Assembly (NCBI RefSeq): GCF_900105455.1
Contig: NZ_FNSF01000005.1
Coordinates: forward strand, 434,001-498,000
Direction: 5' to 3'
DNA from: Tenacibaculum sp. MAR_2009_124
GTDB lineage: Bacteria; Bacteroidota; Bacteroidia; Flavobacteriales; Flavobacteriaceae
Length of the DNA stretch: 64,000 bases
The notes beneath the pieces were generated by a model, which did no database searches, was not told where the DNA came from, and saw only the letters and a list, made by a program, of their open reading frames with translations. The position numbers and the translations under genes were made by a program. Of this stretch, positions 1-9,143 are shown one piece after another (position 1 is the stretch's first letter; every line of letters starts with the position of its first letter).

Positions 1-1
1 T

Positions 2-373
2 TGGGATGCCTATACACAGTTGGAAACCGTAAAAGGAGAACAACCTTTAAAAGAATTAACCATTTTAGTGTCTTTACTACGCAGAGTATGCGGTATTGAT
101 ACCCAATTAAAAGCCTATGACAAGGTGGTGGATGATAATTTTAAAACCTGGATGTTTCAACAAAATGCAGGGCAACACAACCGTTTTACGCCTGAGCAGG
201 TAGACTGGTTACGTCTAATTAAAGAGCATATTAAAAACAGTTACCATATTGAGGTGGATGATTTAGACTATACACCTTTTGATGCCCAAGGCGGCCGTGG
301 CAAAATGCACCAACTTTTTGGCAACCAAATGAATGAAATTATGAACGAACTAAATAATATATTGGCTGCATAA
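2..373 (+). CDS. hsdR: Type I restriction enzyme R subunit (HsdR), C-terminal end
   Basis: This is the last ~123 codons of a gene that begins before the window; the frame is open from base 2. The fragment looks like the helical C-terminal domain of type I R subunits (EcoEI_R_C type), with a short acidic stretch, a WLRLIKEHI segment and a C-terminal GGRGKMHQLFG segment. In the family the R subunit is the ATP-dependent translocase and endonuclease of the HsdR2M2S complex, and this domain contacts the methylase core. It overlaps hsdS by one base (TAATG), so the two are translationally coupled. A TTG at 20 gives an artificial internal start; I treat the gene as 5'-truncated by the window edge. 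Confidence 0.85.
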   Translation, partial: WDAYTQLETVKGEQPLKELTILVSLLRRVCGIDTQLKAYDKVVDDNFKTWMFQQNAGQHNRFTPEQVDWLRLIKEHIKNSYHIEVDDLDYTPFDAQGGRGKMHQLFGNQMNEIMNELNNILAA

Positions 374-2007
374 TGAAAGAAGATTGGACTGAATCTATTT
401 TAGAAAACTTTATTTCTTATAATGGAGTTTTCTCAGATGGAGATTGGGTAGAAAAGAAAGATCAAGATGTCAATGGAGAAGTTAGGCTAATACAATTAGC
501 TGATATTGGAGATGGAAACTTCAGAGACAAATCGAATAAAAAACTTACTATAGACAGAGCGAGAAAGATGAATTGTCTTTTTCTGAATTATGGAGATATT
601 TTGATTGCAAGAATGCCAGAACCATTAGGTAGGGCTACTATTTTTCCTTTAGATAAAAAAGAATCTTATATAACAGCTGTGGACGTTGCTGTATTAAGAC
701 CTAATGCATGTTCAATAAACTCTAAATATTTATTACATTTAATAAATAGTCCTAGTATAAGAAGTGAGATAGACAAACTAAAAAGCGGTACAACGAGAAA
801 AAGAATTTCTAGAAAGAACTTAAATAAAATTCTTTTTCCTTTAGCACCATTACCCGAACAACAAGCCATTGTAAAAAAAATAGAAGGCTTATTGAGCAGT
901 TTAGATCATAGTGTGGAAAGTTTAACCAAAGCCCAAGAGCAATTAAAAATATACCGCCAAGCAGTGCTTAAAAAAGCGTTTGAGGGGGAGTTAACCAAAG
1001 AATGGAGGGAGAAAAAAACAGATTTACCTACTGCTGATGAATTGCTAGTACAAATACAAGAAGAACGAGAAAAGCATTACGAAAAACAAATTGACGATTG
1101 GAAAAACGCAATTAAAGTTTGGGAAGAAAAAGGGAAAGAGAGTGAAAAACCTAAAAAACCCAGTAAACCAACTAACTTAGATTTCAAAATAAAAATTCTT
1201 GATGATATAGCTTCTTTATTTAAAACTCCAAAAAGTTGGAATATACAACATTTAGCATTTATTTCTGATAATAGACCTAACAGCATTGTTGATGGTCCTT
1301 TTGGTTCGTCAATCAATGTGGCGGAAGATTATAAAAAGGAAGGGGTACCAGTTATTAGAATGGTAAATATTAGACCTCTTAAGTATATTTCTAAAAATCT
1401 TAGATACATAGTTAAAGAAAAGTTTAGGAAATTAATAAGGCATAATATTTTAAGTGGTGATGTCCTAATAGCTAAAGTTGGGGCTACGATAGGTGATTGC
1501 TGTATTTATCCAGATAAGGAGCCAGAAGGAATGTTATCTACGACAGGGAGCTGTAGAATTAGATTAGATTCTAATGTATATCTACCAAAAATGCTTCAGT
1601 ATTATATCTATTTTCAAAAGTATAAACTAAAGAATATCGCTTCTCAAACAGCGCAACCTTTCTTAAACATGAAGGTGTTGAAATCATATCCAATTCCCTT
1701 TTTAACTATTAAGGAACAACACCAAATCGTTAAAGAAATAGAAAGCCGTTTATCGGTATGTGATAAATTGGAAGAAAGCATTGTTACCAGTTTACAAAAA
1801 GCCAAGGCATTACGCCAAAGTATTTTAAAAAAAGCCTTTGAGGGTACTTTGTTAACACCGCAAGAAATAGCAGCCTGTAAAGCAGACCCCAACTATGAGC
1901 CTGCCAGCGTGTTGTTGGAAAAAATTAAGGCAGAAAAAGCAGCAAAAGAAGCTCCCAAAAAAACAACCGTAAAAAAGAAACCCAAAAAAAGAGTAGCAAA
2001 ACATTAA
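373..2007 (+). CDS. hsdS: Type I restriction-modification specificity subunit HsdS
   Basis: A 544-residue DNA-recognition subunit. It has the classic two-fold layout. Target recognition domain 1 covers about residues 1-155. A central conserved helical spacer (LPEQQAIVKKIEGLL, about 160-205) ends in QAVLKKAFEGEL. Target recognition domain 2 covers about 290-445, and a second spacer copy (IKEQHQIVKEIESRL, from about 446) ends in QSILKKAFEGTL. The near-identical spacer ends are the usual HsdS internal repeat that sets the spacing of the bipartite site. The C-terminus is an unusually basic Lys-rich tail of about 30 residues. Start ATG 373 overlaps the hsdR stop. The next gene is not hsdM, as would be usual, but a 503-bp repeat-containing gap and three other genes. 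Confidence 0.93.
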   Translation: MKEDWTESILENFISYNGVFSDGDWVEKKDQDVNGEVRLIQLADIGDGNFRDKSNKKLTIDRARKMNCLFLNYGDILIARMPEPLGRATIFPLDKKESYITAVDVAVLRPNACSINSKYLLHLINSPSIRSEIDKLKSGTTRKRISRKNLNKILFPLAPLPEQQAIVKKIEGLLSSLDHSVESLTKAQEQLKIYRQAVLKKAFEGELTKEWREKKTDLPTADELLVQIQEEREKHYEKQIDDWKNAIKVWEEKGKESEKPKKPSKPTNLDFKIKILDDIASLFKTPKSWNIQHLAFISDNRPNSIVDGPFGSSINVAEDYKKEGVPVIRMVNIRPLKYISKNLRYIVKEKFRKLIRHNILSGDVLIAKVGATIGDCCIYPDKEPEGMLSTTGSCRIRLDSNVYLPKMLQYYIYFQKYKLKNIASQTAQPFLNMKVLKSYPIPFLTIKEQHQIVKEIESRLSVCDKLEESIVTSLQKAKALRQSILKKAFEGTLLTPQEIAACKADPNYEPASVLLEKIKAEKAAKEAPKKTTVKKKPKKRVAKH

Positions 2008-2049
2008 ACAACTATGAATAGAAAAACAATATATAAGCTGAGGTCATAA

Positions 2050-2210
2050 ACAGATAATCCAAAAATAACACCGCAAGAGCCGTTAAAATTAAAAGCTGTT
2101 TGAGCTAAAGCGAGTTCTTTTAATTTAGGTTCGAGGATAATTATTTTTGAGAGAAGTGTGGTTAAGACTAGATTTTTTGTTTCTTTTTCATCAATGGAAA
2201 AAGAAAATAA
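2050..2210 (+). repeat. Dispersed intergenic repeat R1, left copy
   Basis: About 160 bp in the 503-bp gap between hsdS and the DUF3883 gene. It matches the reverse complement of 63506-63658, with shared blocks such as CCGTTAAAATTAAAA, TTTTAATTTAGGTTCGAG and GGTTAAGACTAG. The minus strand of this copy carries a 69-codon open frame, but the other copy has in-frame stops, so I do not call it a gene. An R2 half-element follows about 110 bp downstream, and the same R1-R2 order occurs at the right end of the window. Confidence 0.75.
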
Positions 2211-2284
2211 CATAAATAAAAGTTGATAACAACGATGTTACAAAGAGAAATAAAGACAAATAAAATAATCTCTTCATCAATACA

Positions 2285-2313
2285 AAGATTGCTTCGTACC
2301 TCGCAATGACGGT
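2285..2313. repeat. REP-like palindromic repeat
   Basis: The segment reads AGATTGCTTCG followed by CCTCGCAATGACGG. GATTGC and GCAATG give short inverted arms. This kind of sequence is a frequent interspersed palindrome in bacterial intergenic DNA. Only one copy is seen here. Confidence 0.4.
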
Positions 2314-2319
2314 GACGAA

Positions 2320-2372
2320 TGTCAGTTCGAGTGATTTTACGAAGAGAAACGGAGTAAAATGGTATCGAGAAC
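2320..2372 (-). repeat. R2 hairpin repeat, single-arm copy
   Basis: This copy starts with TGTCAGTTCGAGTG and ends with GGTATCGAGAAC. It equals one arm of the R2 long-hairpin element seen complete at 8679-8813, 9150-9284 and 63310-63433, in the opposite orientation. The second arm is missing. The rest of the 2008-2510 gap holds only R1, the REP-like repeat and AT-rich DNA. Confidence 0.7.
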
Positions 2373-2510
2373 TAGTTATAAGTTACCAATACTTTTTGAT
2401 AACTCTTATGAGAGCAACGGAAGTACAAAGCTACGCTCAGCTTTACAAAATATAATTTACTAGAAGTGATGGAATAAAATATAACCAACAATAAAAGAAA
2501 AAACCATACA

Positions 2511-3794
2511 ATGAAACTAGATACTATTACAAAAGAACATATTCTTAAAGCCGCCAACGAAATTGATCATGTAGGAATTGATAAAAATTCTCTTAATAAT
2601 AAATATTGGGTTGTTGTAGAAAAAAAAGAATATCCTTTTAAGTATCTACTAAATTATGCTTATAAATTAGCAAATAATACAGACGAGAATTTAAACTTTA
2701 AATCAACAGAACATTACCGCAATTATGTAAAAAGTATGGGCTTTGAGATTAAGTTTTACCCTCAAAACATTAACTTCTTAAAAAAACATGAAATAGAGCA
2801 TTATAAGGAAATTGCTGGTAAAAAATACAGAAAGGCAAATGATAAAGATGTTCGATATAGTCAGCTAATTGCTCCCAATGTAAAAAAGCTAAATTTCTTA
2901 GCAGAAAATACTGTAATTGAAAATTTTTATGCCAAACCAGACAATCACTGGCAATGGTCTGGTACTTTTAAAACCTATTTATGGATACGGATTTATAGAG
3001 AAGGCGATAGTGAAAAAGTATATTTTGTATTAGGTATTAACAGACATGGAAATCTCTATTTAGATTTGAATTGCCAACGCTCAAATCATTCAGGCGGAAA
3101 AACAAAAGCGCTTTCTGAAGAAACTATTGATTTGTTTGACAACTATTTAAAGGAAGCCGACTATTACGGCATGGAAATTAAGTTTGATGATATTGAAAAT
3201 TATAGTTGGGAGGGTTTAATTCAGCGCACACAAAATTATATATACAAATATGCCTCGCTATACGACAAATTGGAGTTGTTAACTAAAACAGGCATCGTTC
3301 CAGAGCAAATCGCTACTTTAACAGAAAGTGATATACCCGAAAAAACCAAATCTTATGTTAAAGAAAAGGGAAGTTTCAAAGGAAAAAAAATTGATTGGAG
3401 CAAAAAACAATTAACATCAAGTAAATTAGGATTATTGGGTGAAGAACTTGTAATAAGCGCAGAAAAAGAAAAGTTGGAAAAACTTGGCTTTTATGAAGAA
3501 ATGGAAAAAGTTGAAAAAAAACTAGATGGTGAAGGCTATGATATTTTAAGCTTTGATGAAAACAAAAACGAGCTATACATTGAGGTTAAAACAACCAAAG
3601 GAAGCAAAGATGAACCCTTTTACATTTCAGCCAATGAAAAGGCCTTTTGCGAAGTAAATAAATCTAATTACCGCATTTATCGTCTTTATAATTATAACTA
3701 TCATCGAAAATCAGCAAACTATTATATCATTCAAGGGACAGACCTCTCAAAATTTGATGTAACCCCAATTAATTTTGAAGTTTCAAAAAAATAA
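2511..3794 (+). CDS. DUF3883 (PD-(D/E)xK-like) domain protein in a restriction locus
   Basis: A 427-residue soluble protein. I do not recognise the first 300 residues. The C-terminal ~120 look like DUF3883, a domain common in restriction and defence loci: LGLLGEELVISAEKEKLEKLG (about 305-325), GEGYDILSF (about 340) and LYIEVKTTKGS (about 355-363). The order Glu ... GYD ... ExK fits a PD-(D/E)xK nuclease-like core, so it may be a nuclease or DNA-binding module. This is inference from family features. It starts after a 503-bp repeat-filled gap. Nine bases separate its stop from the ATPase gene, so the DUF3883, ATPase and HNH genes look like one inserted cassette. Confidence 0.7.
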   Translation: MKLDTITKEHILKAANEIDHVGIDKNSLNNKYWVVVEKKEYPFKYLLNYAYKLANNTDENLNFKSTEHYRNYVKSMGFEIKFYPQNINFLKKHEIEHYKEIAGKKYRKANDKDVRYSQLIAPNVKKLNFLAENTVIENFYAKPDNHWQWSGTFKTYLWIRIYREGDSEKVYFVLGINRHGNLYLDLNCQRSNHSGGKTKALSEETIDLFDNYLKEADYYGMEIKFDDIENYSWEGLIQRTQNYIYKYASLYDKLELLTKTGIVPEQIATLTESDIPEKTKSYVKEKGSFKGKKIDWSKKQLTSSKLGLLGEELVISAEKEKLEKLGFYEEMEKVEKKLDGEGYDILSFDENKNELYIEVKTTKGSKDEPFYISANEKAFCEVNKSNYRIYRLYNYNYHRKSANYYIIQGTDLSKFDVTPINFEVSKK

Positions 3795-3803
3795 CAAAAT
3801 TTA

Positions 3804-5405
3804 ATGGAAAGCAAAAGTGTGATACATAACGGATTCAAATTGAAATCTCTTGTAATTAAAGGGCATCCGGTTTTAGGAAACAATACTTTTAATTTTTTAG
3901 ATGAAAATGACACATCTGAGTCCATTTATTTCAGTGTGTTAATAGGTCCAAATGGTACAGGTAAAAGCGAATTGTTTCGTTGTTTATTAGAATTGTTCAG
4001 AGGAGTCTATCAAATGAACGATCGAGGATTTGATGTTCAATATTTTTTTCAAATTGAGTACTACTGTAAAGGGAATTTAATTAGATTTGGAAACCTACGT
4101 GATAAATATAATTTTGTTACATCAACGACGAAAAAGCCGTATGAACGATACCCTAAACCTTGGTTATCTTTATGGAATGATAAAGAGGAAAAATATAATA
4201 AACTTGAAACGAATAATTCAATTGTTTCGCTACCCTCAAGTATTATTGCAATTTCATTAATGCTTACAGATAAGTATATTGTTCCTAGAAACGACAAGGA
4301 AAAGGAAGCCTTTCCTATTTATAAATACTTAGGAGTTAGAAACAGACCTCAACAGGCAAGTACGAGAGGCTATGTTCGAAGAACCGTTGAGTTTATTGTT
4401 GAACAAATTAATTCGGATGTATTCAAAGAAGGAATTGATAATTTGTCGAAGTTTTTAGGTTACGATGGAGGTATTTTAGTGCAATATAAAACCGCATATA
4501 CTCCTAAGTTTTTTAAAGGAATTACTACTGTTGATCTATTAGATTCTTTTTTTAGGGAAATAGATGAACGGTATAAAAGTTTAGGCACCCAGCCCCCTTT
4601 TAAACTAAATCATTATAAATCAATTAAAAAACAATCGGGTCAGATTGAAAAAATTGTTGATTTTATGAATTATCTCTATACTAAAGAAAGGCTTTCAAAA
4701 GCAGTGAAAGGTTCTTCTTCTCGCTATATTCAATATCGTATTGATGATAATAAAGATCATTCCTTTTTAAAAGAAGAATATGCTTTAATAGACGAACTAC
4801 GAAAATTGGGTTTTGTAAGCGCACCGGATATTAAATTAATAAAAGAAGAACAAGAATTAGGAGTACAGGAAACAAGTTCTGGAGAATTTCACTTCTTTTC
4901 TACCATGGTAGGCTTAATGACCACAGTTAAACCTAACAGTTTAATATTTATTGATGAGCCTGAAATTAGTTTGCATCCAAATTGGCAAATGAGATATTTA
5001 GAGTTCATCCGACAATTATTTTCGGAAGAAAAATATAATACCTGTCATATCATAATTGCGACACATTCACATTTTCTTATTTCTGATTTACAGGGAGAGT
5101 CTGCCAAAATTATTGGTTTAAAAAAAGAAGAAAATCAAATTCAAACAATTGATATAAATACAAATACTTATGGATGGTCGGCCGAAGATGTATTGTATAA
5201 TATATTTGAGGTTAGCTCAACAAGAAACTTCTATGTAGCCGAGGAAATTGGAAATCTATTGAAGGAAATTTCAAAAAAAGATATAGATAAGGAACAAATT
5301 TCAAATGAAGTTGAGAAGTTAAGTTATCTGAAGACAACCTTAAAAGATAATGATCCGTTAAAATCTCTTATTAAAAATATTGAAAAAGAGTTTACAAATG
5401 ACTAG
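3804..5405 (+). CDS. ABC/RecF-like ATPase, Septu PtuA-like
   Basis: A 533-residue soluble SMC/OLD-type ATPase. Visible motifs are Walker A GPNGTGKS (about 48-55), a signature-like segment around SSGEFHF (about 357-363), Walker B with catalytic Glu LIFIDEPEISLHP (about 380-392) and an H-loop ATHSHFLISD (about 419). In between is a family-specific insertion of mostly helical sequence. It lacks a TOPRIM domain, which argues against an OLD nuclease. It overlaps the downstream HNH nuclease gene by 8 bp. An ATPase followed by an HNH protein is the architecture of the Septu anti-phage system, where the ATPase is thought to sense infection and control the nuclease. Assignment to Septu rests on architecture, not on a search. 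RloA-like or AAA_21 families are alternatives. Confidence 0.7.
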   Translation: MESKSVIHNGFKLKSLVIKGHPVLGNNTFNFLDENDTSESIYFSVLIGPNGTGKSELFRCLLELFRGVYQMNDRGFDVQYFFQIEYYCKGNLIRFGNLRDKYNFVTSTTKKPYERYPKPWLSLWNDKEEKYNKLETNNSIVSLPSSIIAISLMLTDKYIVPRNDKEKEAFPIYKYLGVRNRPQQASTRGYVRRTVEFIVEQINSDVFKEGIDNLSKFLGYDGGILVQYKTAYTPKFFKGITTVDLLDSFFREIDERYKSLGTQPPFKLNHYKSIKKQSGQIEKIVDFMNYLYTKERLSKAVKGSSSRYIQYRIDDNKDHSFLKEEYALIDELRKLGFVSAPDIKLIKEEQELGVQETSSGEFHFFSTMVGLMTTVKPNSLIFIDEPEISLHPNWQMRYLEFIRQLFSEEKYNTCHIIIATHSHFLISDLQGESAKIIGLKKEENQIQTIDINTNTYGWSAEDVLYNIFEVSSTRNFYVAEEIGNLLKEISKKDIDKEQISNEVEKLSYLKTTLKDNDPLKSLIKNIEKEFTND

Positions 5406-6051
5406 ATTATTAATTGAAAGAGAAGCTTGGATAATAAATGAAAAGTATGCTTTATCGCAAGAAGATCTTGATATATTACAAGAACATCCTGTTAAGGTGG
5501 CTAAAGATTGGAGTAAAAAAGAGTATAAACCGATCCGAGACCGAATAAGAGCACATTATTTTAGCATTCAAAATAAAACTTGTAGTTACTGTCGACTCCC
5601 TATTAATGAAGGAACAGATAATGTAGAGGTAGAGCATATAATTGATAAAAACAGGAGACTTGATTTTATTTTCGAGACACTTAACTTGGTTGTATCTTGT
5701 CATAAATGTAATTTTAGCAAAAGTAAAAAAGAAGTAATGAGCGTTTGCCCTCCAGAGAATACTTACCCAATTAATGGCACAACGTTCAATATAATACATG
5801 GTCACTATGATAATTATTTTGACCATCTTGAATTTCTTGCAAATAGTTCTTACCATGCTTTAACAGATAAAGGTGAATTTACAATAGATAAATGTAAGTT
5901 AGACAGGGTTGGACTGGCAGAACAAAGAGAAAGAATTTCTATGTACGAAAACGATTCAATAATTAGTGATGTATTAGAAATTAAGAATTCTGTAAACCCA
6001 AATGAAAAAATAGAAGCCCTTATAGAAAAACTAAAACAAATTAGACAATAA
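5398..6051 (+). CDS. HNH endonuclease, Septu PtuB-like (TIGR02646-like)
   Basis: A 217-residue protein from ATG 5398; an in-frame TTG at 5380 would add six residues but lies deeper in the ATPase gene. The HNH core is clear: CSYC (about 61-64) and CHKC (about 100-103) form the zinc pairs, and VEHIIDKNR (about 78-86) supplies the catalytic His, followed by NLVVSCHKCNFSK. This spacing is that of the small HNH nucleases that accompany ATPases in Septu and some retron systems. It probably cuts DNA, or possibly tRNA or other RNA, when released by its ATPase partner. It overlaps the ATPase gene by 8 bp and ends 3 bp before hsdM, so the cassette feeds directly into hsdM. Confidence 0.7.
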   Translation: MTRLLIEREAWIINEKYALSQEDLDILQEHPVKVAKDWSKKEYKPIRDRIRAHYFSIQNKTCSYCRLPINEGTDNVEVEHIIDKNRRLDFIFETLNLVVSCHKCNFSKSKKEVMSVCPPENTYPINGTTFNIIHGHYDNYFDHLEFLANSSYHALTDKGEFTIDKCKLDRVGLAEQRERISMYENDSIISDVLEIKNSVNPNEKIEALIEKLKQIRQ

Positions 6052-6054
6052 AAA

Positions 6055-7572
6055 ATGACAGACGCAACAATCATATCAAAAATTTGGAACCTAGCTGGCG
6101 TATTACGTGATGATGGTGTAAGCTATGGCGACTATTTAGAACAAATTACCTACCTGCTATTTTTAAAAATGGCAGACGAATTAAACAAGCCTCCCTACAA
6201 CAAAGGCTTGCATTTTCCGAAGCTAAAAGATGTAGATGGCAACGAAATTAAAGATGCTGAGGTTTGTAACTGGGAAAATCTTGCCGACAAACGCGGTGCC
6301 GAATTAGAATCTTTTTACAGTCAGCTACTACGTACCTTGGCTAGTGAAAAAGGAATTTTGGGGCAAATATTTACCAAAAGTCAAAATAAAATACAAGACC
6401 CTGCCAAGCTTTCCAGAGTTATTGACATGATAAACCGTGAAGATTGGAATTTAATGGGGGCTGATATAAAAGGAAAAATATATGAAGGCTTACTGCAAAA
6501 AAATGCGGAAGATACCAAAAGTGGTGCTGGGCAATATTTTACCCCAAGAGCCTTAATTAAAACCATGGTAGCCTGCGTACAACCCAAGCCAGAAAAAACC
6601 ATTGCAGACCCATCATGTGGTACAGGAGGTTTCTTTTTGGCAGCCTATGATTATATTGTAGAAAAGCACGATTTAAACCGTGAGCAAAAAGCCTTTTTAA
6701 AAAACCAAACTTTTTATGGTAATGAAATAGTAGCCAATACCCGCCGCATGTGTTTAATGAATATGTATTTGCACAATATTGGTGAAATAGATGGCGAATC
6801 TACCATTAGCCCGAACGACTCGTTAATTACCGATGACGGAAAACGTTTTGACTATATACTTGCAAATCCGCCATTTGGTAAAAAAAGTAGCATGACCATT
6901 ACCAACGAAGACGGCGATACTGAAAAGGAAGATTTAAGTTATAACCGTCAGGATTTTTGGGAAACCACCTCTAACAAGCAACTAAATTTTTTACAACACA
7001 TAAAAACCCAGTTAAAAGCCACAGGAGAAGCAGCAGTAGTGTTACCCGATAATGTGTTGTTTGAAGGTGGTGCAGGTGAAGTAATAAGAAAACAACTACT
7101 TAAAACTACCGAGTTACATACAGTTTTAAGACTTCCTACAGGTATTTTTTATGCCCACGGGGTAAAAGCGAATGTATTGTTTTTTAACAACAAACCTGGT
7201 AGCAAAGAACATCAAACAAAACATATTTGGTTTTATGATTACCGTACCAACATACATCATACCCTAAAGAAAAAACCAATGACCGAAGCCAATTTGGCTG
7301 ATTTTGTTGCGTGCTATAACCCTGAAAATATTTATAAGCGAAAAGAAACTTGGAGCGAAGAAAATCAAGAAGGGCGTTGGCGAAAATATACCTACGAGGA
7401 TATTATTGAGAGAGATAAAACAAGCTTAGATATTTTTTGGATAAAAGACAAAAGTTTAACCGATTTAGATAATTTACCCGACCCTGATATATTAGCAGGT
7501 GAAATTATTGAAAATATAGAAGCCGGCTTGGCAGGTTTTAAAGAAATTATGGAAACCTTAAACGAAGAATAA
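6055..7572 (+). CDS. hsdM: Type I restriction-modification N6-adenine methyltransferase HsdM
   Basis: A 505-residue modification subunit. An N-terminal HsdM_N helical domain (about 1-130, with SYGDYLEQITYLLFLKM) is followed by the N6-adenine methylase fold. The SAM-binding motif I is DPSCGTGGFF (about 185-194), and the catalytic motif IV is NPPFG (about 271-275). With HsdS it forms the methylase that protects host sites, and with HsdR the restriction complex. It lies 3 bp after the HNH gene instead of beside hsdS, an uncommon R-S-(three genes)-M order. Length and motifs look intact. Confidence 0.95.
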   Translation: MTDATIISKIWNLAGVLRDDGVSYGDYLEQITYLLFLKMADELNKPPYNKGLHFPKLKDVDGNEIKDAEVCNWENLADKRGAELESFYSQLLRTLASEKGILGQIFTKSQNKIQDPAKLSRVIDMINREDWNLMGADIKGKIYEGLLQKNAEDTKSGAGQYFTPRALIKTMVACVQPKPEKTIADPSCGTGGFFLAAYDYIVEKHDLNREQKAFLKNQTFYGNEIVANTRRMCLMNMYLHNIGEIDGESTISPNDSLITDDGKRFDYILANPPFGKKSSMTITNEDGDTEKEDLSYNRQDFWETTSNKQLNFLQHIKTQLKATGEAAVVLPDNVLFEGGAGEVIRKQLLKTTELHTVLRLPTGIFYAHGVKANVLFFNNKPGSKEHQTKHIWFYDYRTNIHHTLKKKPMTEANLADFVACYNPENIYKRKETWSEENQEGRWRKYTYEDIIERDKTSLDIFWIKDKSLTDLDNLPDPDILAGEIIENIEAGLAGFKEIMETLNEE

Positions 7573-7590
7573 ACAGGCTTTATAAAACAA

Positions 7591-8493
7591 ATGAAACTAT
7601 ACCAAAACTCCACTTCACTAAAAACACTCAAGGAGCAGCCATTTAAACTTGAAAAAGAAATACAAACCTTTTTTGAAGAAAATATGGAACAGTTACTTGA
7701 AGTAACGATGGTAAAGTCGGAGTTTACAATAAAAAACAAACGTATTGATACTCTGGCTTTTGATGAACAAAGCAAGGCATTTATCATTATCGAATACAAA
7801 AAAGAGAAAAACTATAGCGTGGTCGATCAAGGGTTTACCTATTTAAGTTTGATGTTAGAAAACAAAGCGGATTTTATTTTAACCTACAACGAAACCTTAG
7901 GTAAAACCCTACATAGTAAATCGGTAGATTGGTCTCAAACACGTGTGGTTTTTGTATCACCTCACTTTACTGAAAATCAAAAGCAAGCAACCAATTTCAA
8001 AGACATTGCCATTGAATTATACGAAGTAAAAAGATACGAAGGCAACATAATAGGCATCAACCCAATTAAAAAAACAGCTTCGGCAACCAGTATAAAACCC
8101 CTAACAGAGAAAAACCAAGAACTTCAAAAAATAAGTAGAGAAATAAAAGTATATACAGAAGAATTTCACTTAGAAAGATATACTGAAGCAACCAAAGAAC
8201 TTTACGAAGCGTACAAACAGGCAATTTTAAACCTATCCGATTCCATAGAAACTATTCCAAAAAAGCAATACATCGCATTTAAGAAAGGAAAAAACATAGT
8301 GGATATCGTTACCATGAAATCAGGTTTAAAACTCTTTATAAACCTCTCAAAAGGCACTTTAAACGATACCCGTAACATTACCCGTGATGTTTCCAATATC
8401 GGACATTGGGGAAATGGCGATTACGAAATAGTAGTGAAAGACACCAAAGACCTTGAATACATAATGTTTTTAGTAAAGCAAGCCATTATATAA
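7591..8493 (+). CDS. PD-(D/E)xK nuclease-like protein with DUF5655 C-terminus
   Basis: A 300-residue protein starting 18 bp after hsdM. The N-terminal half shows a PD-(D/E)xK-like core: RIDTLAFD (about 50-57) then IIIEYKKEK (about 65-72), i.e. D...ExK, followed by VVDQGFTYL. The C-terminal ~110 residues resemble DUF5655, with YIAFKKGKNIVDIV, a GLKLFINL strand and GHWGNGDYEI. Proteins of this type are often encoded beside type I systems, but their role is not established. It could be a nuclease or a DNA-binding accessory. It is the last gene of the locus; noncoding repeat DNA follows for 1.9 kb. Confidence 0.65.
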   Translation: MKLYQNSTSLKTLKEQPFKLEKEIQTFFEENMEQLLEVTMVKSEFTIKNKRIDTLAFDEQSKAFIIIEYKKEKNYSVVDQGFTYLSLMLENKADFILTYNETLGKTLHSKSVDWSQTRVVFVSPHFTENQKQATNFKDIAIELYEVKRYEGNIIGINPIKKTASATSIKPLTEKNQELQKISREIKVYTEEFHLERYTEATKELYEAYKQAILNLSDSIETIPKKQYIAFKKGKNIVDIVTMKSGLKLFINLSKGTLNDTRNITRDVSNIGHWGNGDYEIVVKDTKDLEYIMFLVKQAII

Positions 8494-8672
8494 AATACCA
8501 AGAGGGTTCATCCCTTAGCTAAAAGCCCAAAGTCGAAAGCCAAAAGTTTAAAGTCAAAAGCAAACAATTCAACACTAAAAATTTAAAACTCAAAATTTAA
8601 CCTTCAACATTCAAAACTCACAATTCAAAATTAAAAATTACCACTCCTTCGAAACCGTCATAAAACACTCAT

Positions 8673-9049
8673 TATCTATGTCACTTCGAGTAAAATTATT
8701 TGCAATACAATGGAAAATAATTTTGTATCGAGAAGTCTCTACATTCACCAAAAATTGTTCTCGATACAATTTTTATTTCGTTTACACTTTATAAAAATTA
8801 CTCGAACTGACAGGTAGCGAACAATCAAGAGAGGCAAAACTAAACACTCAACCCTTAAAATTTAAAACTCACAATTTAACATTCGACATTTAACTACTTA
8901 AAAAACTGTCGAAACCAAGAAATAGAGAACGAAGAAATGGAATTGCGATGCGCAGCATAACGCATGAAATTTCGAAAGAGAACGATGCGCAGCAATTTCC
9001 TAGGTTAGACTTGATTTTTTGCTTCATTTTGTATCAAGACAAAAGAAGA
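8673..9049 (+). repeat. 377-bp direct repeat, copy 1
   Basis: It pairs with 9144-9520 at a constant offset of 471 bp and no indels. The first ~140 bp (an R2 hairpin) differ at about a dozen positions. The last 237 bp (8813-9049) are identical by eye to 9284-9520. That part includes an internal direct repeat GATGCGCAGCA and inverted GGAATTGC/GCAATTTCC. A degenerate piece of the same unit occurs near 11341-11385. Confidence 0.9.
8679..8813 (+). repeat. R2 long-hairpin repeat, complete copy A
   Basis: The arms TGTCACTTCGAGTAA and (reverse complement of) CTCGAACTGACAG form the outer stem. TTTTGTATCGAGAA and TTCTCGATACAATTTT form the inner stem. The element could fold into one imperfect hairpin over its whole ~135 bp. 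No coding capacity; it resembles a MITE or REP-type element. Confidence 0.8.
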
Positions 9050-9143
9050 GGAGCAGTAATCTTTTACCTAGCTAAGTTCATGTTTAGAATAAACAATGGA
9101 TTTCAGTCATTAACATTCCTTTGAAAAAACCGTAAACATCCTT

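Noticed and set aside
2004..2213. 69-codon minus-strand gene
   Set aside because: It lies inside repeat R1; the other R1 copy has stops in the matching frame, so this is a repeat, not a gene.
3804..5405. OLD-family nuclease (Gabija-type GajA)
   Set aside because: ATPase motifs are present, but the C-terminus has no TOPRIM acidic motifs and the partner is an HNH protein, not a UvrD-like helicase.
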